Assembly: GCA_040755975.1 (NCBI GenBank)
Contig: JBFLZY010000006.1
Span: forward strand, 1-64,000
Direction: 5' to 3'
DNA length: 64,000 nt
Origin: JAIMBK01 sp040755975
Lineage (GTDB): Bacteria; Bacillota; Desulfotomaculia; Desulfotomaculales; Nap2-2B
The notes beneath the pieces were generated by a model. It had not been told where the DNA came from. It saw nothing but the letters and a program-made list of their open reading frames with translations, and did no database searches. Shown here in pieces: positions 61,059 to 64,000 of this stretch (positions are counted from its first letter, which is position 1; every line of letters starts with the position of its first letter). The position numbers and the translations under genes are program-made.

Positions 61059-62279
61059 TCAGGCTTCCGTTGCGGAAGCTCCTTTTTTTCTCCTGAAAAG
61101 TTCGTTCAGCCTAGCCGCTGCTTTCTTCTTCAGTTCTGGGTCAACGTGGCTGTAGGTGTCAATCGTGGTGGTAATCTTTGCGTGACCTAAAAGTTCCTGC
61201 ACTACCTTTGGGTGTTCGTTCAGCTCCAAAAGCCGGGTGGCGAAGGTATGACGCAAATCGTGGAATCTGGTTTTTGGTATTCCCGCCCGCCTTAAAAGCC
61301 TTTCAAATTTGCGGGTGAAATTCCGGGGGTCAAGGGGTTTGCCGTCCTCCAGGCAAAACACCAGGTTTTCATTGTGGTAATTCTGGCCGAAAAACAACCG
61401 TCCCTCGTTCTGTCGGGTCTTGTGGGCCTTTAGTTCTTTTAGAATGTCCTCCGGGATTGGGATTATACGCTTTGAAGATTTTGTTTTTGGATCAAGGTAA
61501 TCAAGCCTGGTTTTCCTCCCGCCGTTTTTGGAAGGGTCGTCAACCTTAACCCTGGCAAGCGATTCTTTCACGGCAAGGACGCCGTTCTTTAAGTCTACGT
61601 TGTCCCACTTTAAGGCCAGCAGCTCCCCGCGCCTTAAGCCTGTTCCTAATTCCAAAAGAAAGGCAGCATATAACCTGTCTTGTTCGGCCAGACTTAAAAA
61701 CTTGTCCATCTCCTCCGGCTTTAAGGGCCGCATTTCCCTTTCCTCTTTTTCCGGTAAATTAACTGCCTCAGCTACATTGCGGTAAATAAGCTGCTCTTTA
61801 ACGGCTTGCTTCAACGCTTCATGGATTACCGCATGCATATAGCGAACGTAATCTGGAGATAGGCCGCCTTTGCCGTCCACCCTGCCTTTCTCCAGCTTTT
61901 CTTTGTACAGTTTTTGGAGTTCGCCCGTCTGTAGCTTGTTCAGGGGAATATTACCAATCGCCGGCTTAATATGGCAGCGAATTAGCGTTTCATATCCCGC
62001 CCAGGTGGTGGGCTTTAGCTTCAGCTTTTTATAATCGGCAAGCCATTTATCCAGCCACTGGCCTACCGTCACCTTGTGGGGTTCAATGAAGGCGCCCGTG
62101 GCCTGTTCGTTAACCGCCTTCGCCAGCCAGTCCCTGGCGTCCTCCCGCTTCTTGAAATACTTGCTGATTTGCTTTTGCCTGCCCGTGGCCGGATCATAAC
62201 CTACCGTAATCCGGGCCTCCCATAAACCGTCTTTCTTGCGCTTGCGAATGGTTCCCTCCCCGTGGCCGCGTTTAGCCAT
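61059..62279 (-). CDS. tyrosine-type site-specific integrase
   Basis: 406 residues. N-terminal AP2-like arm-binding domain (EGTIRKRKKDGLWEARITVGYD), SAM-like core-binding domain (VGQWLDKWLADYKKLKLKPTTW), and catalytic domain with Arg in LGTGLRRGELLALKW, HDLRHTFATRLLE (His-x-x-Arg), LGHAKITTTIDTYSHV with the second His and nucleophile Tyr. All catalytic residues are present. The ATG at 62277-62279 follows AAGAGGG. It ends 77 bases from the tRNA. Confidence 0.93.
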   Translation of the reverse strand: MAKRGHGEGTIRKRKKDGLWEARITVGYDPATGRQKQISKYFKKREDARDWLAKAVNEQATGAFIEPHKVTVGQWLDKWLADYKKLKLKPTTWAGYETLIRCHIKPAIGNIPLNKLQTGELQKLYKEKLEKGRVDGKGGLSPDYVRYMHAVIHEALKQAVKEQLIYRNVAEAVNLPEKEEREMRPLKPEEMDKFLSLAEQDRLYAAFLLELGTGLRRGELLALKWDNVDLKNGVLAVKESLARVKVDDPSKNGGRKTRLDYLDPKTKSSKRIIPIPEDILKELKAHKTRQNEGRLFFGQNYHNENLVFCLEDGKPLDPRNFTRKFERLLRRAGIPKTRFHDLRHTFATRLLELNEHPKVVQELLGHAKITTTIDTYSHVDPELKKKAAARLNELFRRKKGASATEA

Positions 62280-62439
62280 CCCTCTTGCCCCCCTTCCTGG
62301 CCTTTTCCCTCTCAATATACTCATTCACCGCGATGACCACCAATTTCCCCAAGGACAAACCCATCAGCGCCGCTTCCGCCTTGGCCTTCCTGTGCCATTC
62401 AATTGGCACCCGGACGCAAAACTTGTGTTCCTCGGCCAT
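62272..62439 (-). CDS. ribbon-helix-helix family DNA-binding protein
   Basis: 55 residues from the ATG at 62437-62439 after AGGAGGTG. A short beta strand (EHKFCVRVPIEW) and two helices (HRKAKAEAALMGLSLGKLVVIAVNEYI) fit the CopG/Arc type. It overlaps the integrase start by 8 bases and may regulate or assist it as an excisionase-like factor. Confidence 0.75.
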   Translation of the reverse strand: MAEEHKFCVRVPIEWHRKAKAEAALMGLSLGKLVVIAVNEYIEREKARKGGKRDG

Positions 62440-62599
62440 AAAAAAACACCTCCTGCCAATATTGTATGAAAAGCTAGATTGTATGTCAAGCATTATTTTC
62501 TTCCGGAGGAAATATATTGCCGTCCATCATTTCCCTCCTAATTTTCTAAAACTAAGACGAATCAAAAAAAATCGATGTTCCATTATCTTAGAAGAAAAA

Positions 62600-62613
62600 T
62601 TCGATATATCGAA
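62600..62613. promoter_or_regulatory. perfect palindrome TTCGATATATCGAA
   Basis: A 14-base perfect palindrome in the AT-rich gap between the ribbon-helix-helix gene and the right-end gene. A binding site for the element's small regulator is possible. Confidence 0.35.
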
Positions 62614-62627
62614 ATTCTATTTTGATA

Positions 62628-62660
62628 GAAAAAACCTTCCTGGAAAACTCCAGGAAGGTT
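62628..62660 (-). terminator. intrinsic terminator of the right-end gene
   Basis: On the minus strand AACCTTCCTGGA and TCCAGGAAGGTT form a perfect 12-base stem with a 4-base loop, followed by TTTTC. Confidence 0.92.
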
Positions 62661-62675
62661 TGTGAGTCACTTACA

Positions 62676-63998
62676 TTAACGACTTTCAACTCTAATGCTC
62701 TGGGTTTTATCATCCCATTCTACATAAAAACCCAACGCTTCCCCTATAAACCGCAAGGGCACCATTGTTGTTCCGTGAATAATGAAAGGTTCTGTGTCCA
62801 TGAATCGTTCTTCCCCATTTAAAAGTAAGCGTTTCTGTCCCATTCTAAGAGCAACAGCGCGTTCGCCACGCAAATAGGTTATTTTATAATCAACCGGGTC
62901 CCAATCAATAGTGGCGCCCATTGCTTCACCGATAAAGCGAAGAGGTACCATCGTCCGGCCATCTTTAATAAGCGGGGCCACAATGAGCGTCTTCGTTTCC
63001 CCGTTAACCACCGCTTGCTGTTTGCCGATGGTGAGGGTAATTATAACCCGCATTTCTGTTGGCGTGGCAGAAACTTCATTGGAAGGCGGGCTAAGTGTTC
63101 CGTCCGTGTAAAGGGCACGGATGACATAATAATAGGTCTGGCCGTTTTTAACTGCGTAATCAGTGAATTTTGTTTCTAACAAGGGAAAGTCGTTGATTCG
63201 GTCCGTATTTGTTGCTTTGCCCGGCTCGGTAGCACGATAAACATAGTACCCCTTTAGCGCCTTGCCGGAAGGCGGAGTATGAAGTTGCCAGCTAAGAGAT
63301 ACGTAGCCGATACCGGCAGTTGCAGATAAACCCGTGGGCGGGGATATGATTTCAGCCGATTGCCGAGGCAAGGTCGGAAGTGTTACCTCTATAGGCTTCG
63401 GTAGATGAATCTCTTGAGTTGACTGTGATCTGACCACTACCTGGATTGGTTCACTTGTAGCTCCATGATAACCAGCCGTTATATTGGCGGTACCAGGCTT
63501 TAAGGCGCGAAATGAAGCGGTTAATCCGGTTGTTTTGTTTTCTTTTACGGAATCAAATACTACGATAGCCGGGTCACAATTGAGAATAAGACTGCCACTG
63601 TCAAATGTTATTGATCCCCTCATTCCCGGAACATAAAAAGCACCAATTTCTAAAGTACCGGTTTCCCCAACATCAAGCTCTATTCTTTTTGGATAAAGGT
63701 TGACTTCTCTTTTTAACCCTGCTGTTTCTACCCAAATAAACATCCTATCGCGGGCGTGGGGGTATTGCTTATGAATTACCTCGATCTTGGCAGTACCGGT
63801 CTTAAGTGCCTTTATCCCTTTAACACTGGGATGACCTGGCAAACCAGAATCAGTATATATTACTTGTACTACCTCAGGATCATCAACTAACCAATCACAT
63901 TCCTCAGTAAAGCATGGATAGCCATGTTCCCCAAGATAAAGAGTCCCTGCACTTACACTGTAAACCTCCCCCGGATATAAACTACAAGAATCTACCAT
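62676..63998 (-). CDS. stalk-domain (copper amine oxidase N-like) protein with Ig-like and Fn3 segments
   Basis: At least 440 residues; the N-terminus is at or beyond the window edge and no signal peptide is seen, so it is probably partial. In order: Big2-like Ig segments (about 30-110 and 110-195, ALKTGTAKIEV and ALKPGTANITAGY), a fibronectin type III segment (about 215-310, GLSATAGIGYVSLSWQL), and two stalk repeats at the end (DGRTMVPLRFIGEAMGATIDW and HGTTMVPLRFIGEALGFYVEW). Such proteins are secreted and cell-surface attached in Firmicutes. Confidence 0.85.
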   Translation of the reverse strand: MVDSCSLYPGEVYSVSAGTLYLGEHGYPCFTEECDWLVDDPEVVQVIYTDSGLPGHPSVKGIKALKTGTAKIEVIHKQYPHARDRMFIWVETAGLKREVNLYPKRIELDVGETGTLEIGAFYVPGMRGSITFDSGSLILNCDPAIVVFDSVKENKTTGLTASFRALKPGTANITAGYHGATSEPIQVVVRSQSTQEIHLPKPIEVTLPTLPRQSAEIISPPTGLSATAGIGYVSLSWQLHTPPSGKALKGYYVYRATEPGKATNTDRINDFPLLETKFTDYAVKNGQTYYYVIRALYTDGTLSPPSNEVSATPTEMRVIITLTIGKQQAVVNGETKTLIVAPLIKDGRTMVPLRFIGEAMGATIDWDPVDYKITYLRGERAVALRMGQKRLLLNGEERFMDTEPFIIHGTTMVPLRFIGEALGFYVEWDDKTQSIRVESR

Positions 63999-64000
63999 TT

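Larger units (their letters stand above)
60957..64000. mobile_element. left end of an integrative element at tRNA-Ala
   Basis: Directly after the tRNA come a tyrosine integrase oriented toward the tRNA, a ribbon-helix-helix gene overlapping it, and an accessory surface-type protein. This layout is typical of tRNA-targeted phages and genomic islands. The matching second attachment copy would lie beyond the right edge, so the element's nature and size are unknown. Confidence 0.55.

Overview
The window looks like chromosome from a Gram-positive, spore-forming anaerobe of the Desulfotomaculum/Pelotomaculum type (Peptococcaceae and relatives). This rests on gene content: the spore protein YyaC, sporulation-type YtvI, DUF951, YkuS, the rpsB-tsf-pyrH-frr-uppS-cdsA-dxr-rseP-ispG-proS run, strong AGGAGG ribosome sites with many GTG/TTG starts, and a dense TauE/SafE cluster of the kind seen in sulfur-metabolising anaerobes. 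The genus assignment is inference; no rRNA is present.

Left part (1-13.8 kb): a beta-CASP metallo-hydrolase fragment at the edge, DUF951, an M18 aminopeptidase, CvpA, a Na/Pi cotransporter, RecD2, MaoC hydratase and a VapBC toxin-antitoxin pair. Next comes an acyl-CoA ligase / KAS III-like / branched-chain-amino-acid-type ABC cluster beside a TetR regulator. In that ABC cluster livH appears fused out of frame to the tail of livM.

Housekeeping block (13.9-29.3 kb): YkvI, YyaC, YkuS, a phosphoribosyltransferase, a UgtP-like glycosyltransferase, then a long leftward run from rpsB to proS covering translation, isoprenoid and phospholipid synthesis. It is interrupted by a roughly 265-bp dispersed repeat.

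Accessory region (29.5-48 kb): four TauE/SafE-type anion exporters sit with several very small membrane proteins, a CBS protein, two paralogous NtrB-like sensor kinases, a receiver-only response regulator and a full NtrC-type sigma-54 activator. A transposase-derived protein that appears to have lost its catalytic residues lies among them. The intergenic spaces carry a recurrent operator (TGTGA-N6-TCACA) placed at or just after predicted -10 boxes, a sigma-54 promoter with a possible upstream enhancer, and two copies of a conserved promoter-hairpin-terminator leader. This is the best candidate in the window for an undescribed, co-regulated system.

Right part (48-64 kb): an AcuA-like acetyltransferase, a gamma carbonic anhydrase, and an agr-type quorum-sensing operon (small peptide, membrane protein, GHKL kinase, AgrB, AgrD). 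Its AgrD has serine where the thiolactone cysteine is expected, and there is no adjacent AgrA. Then come a Ski2-like helicase split by a frameshift, a polyamine operon (pdaD-speE-speB), a glycine-zipper stress protein, a peptide-binding lipoprotein-like protein, a Q/G/W/Y-rich low-complexity protein, and tRNA-Ala(CGC). An integrase-bearing mobile element abuts the tRNA and runs off the right edge.
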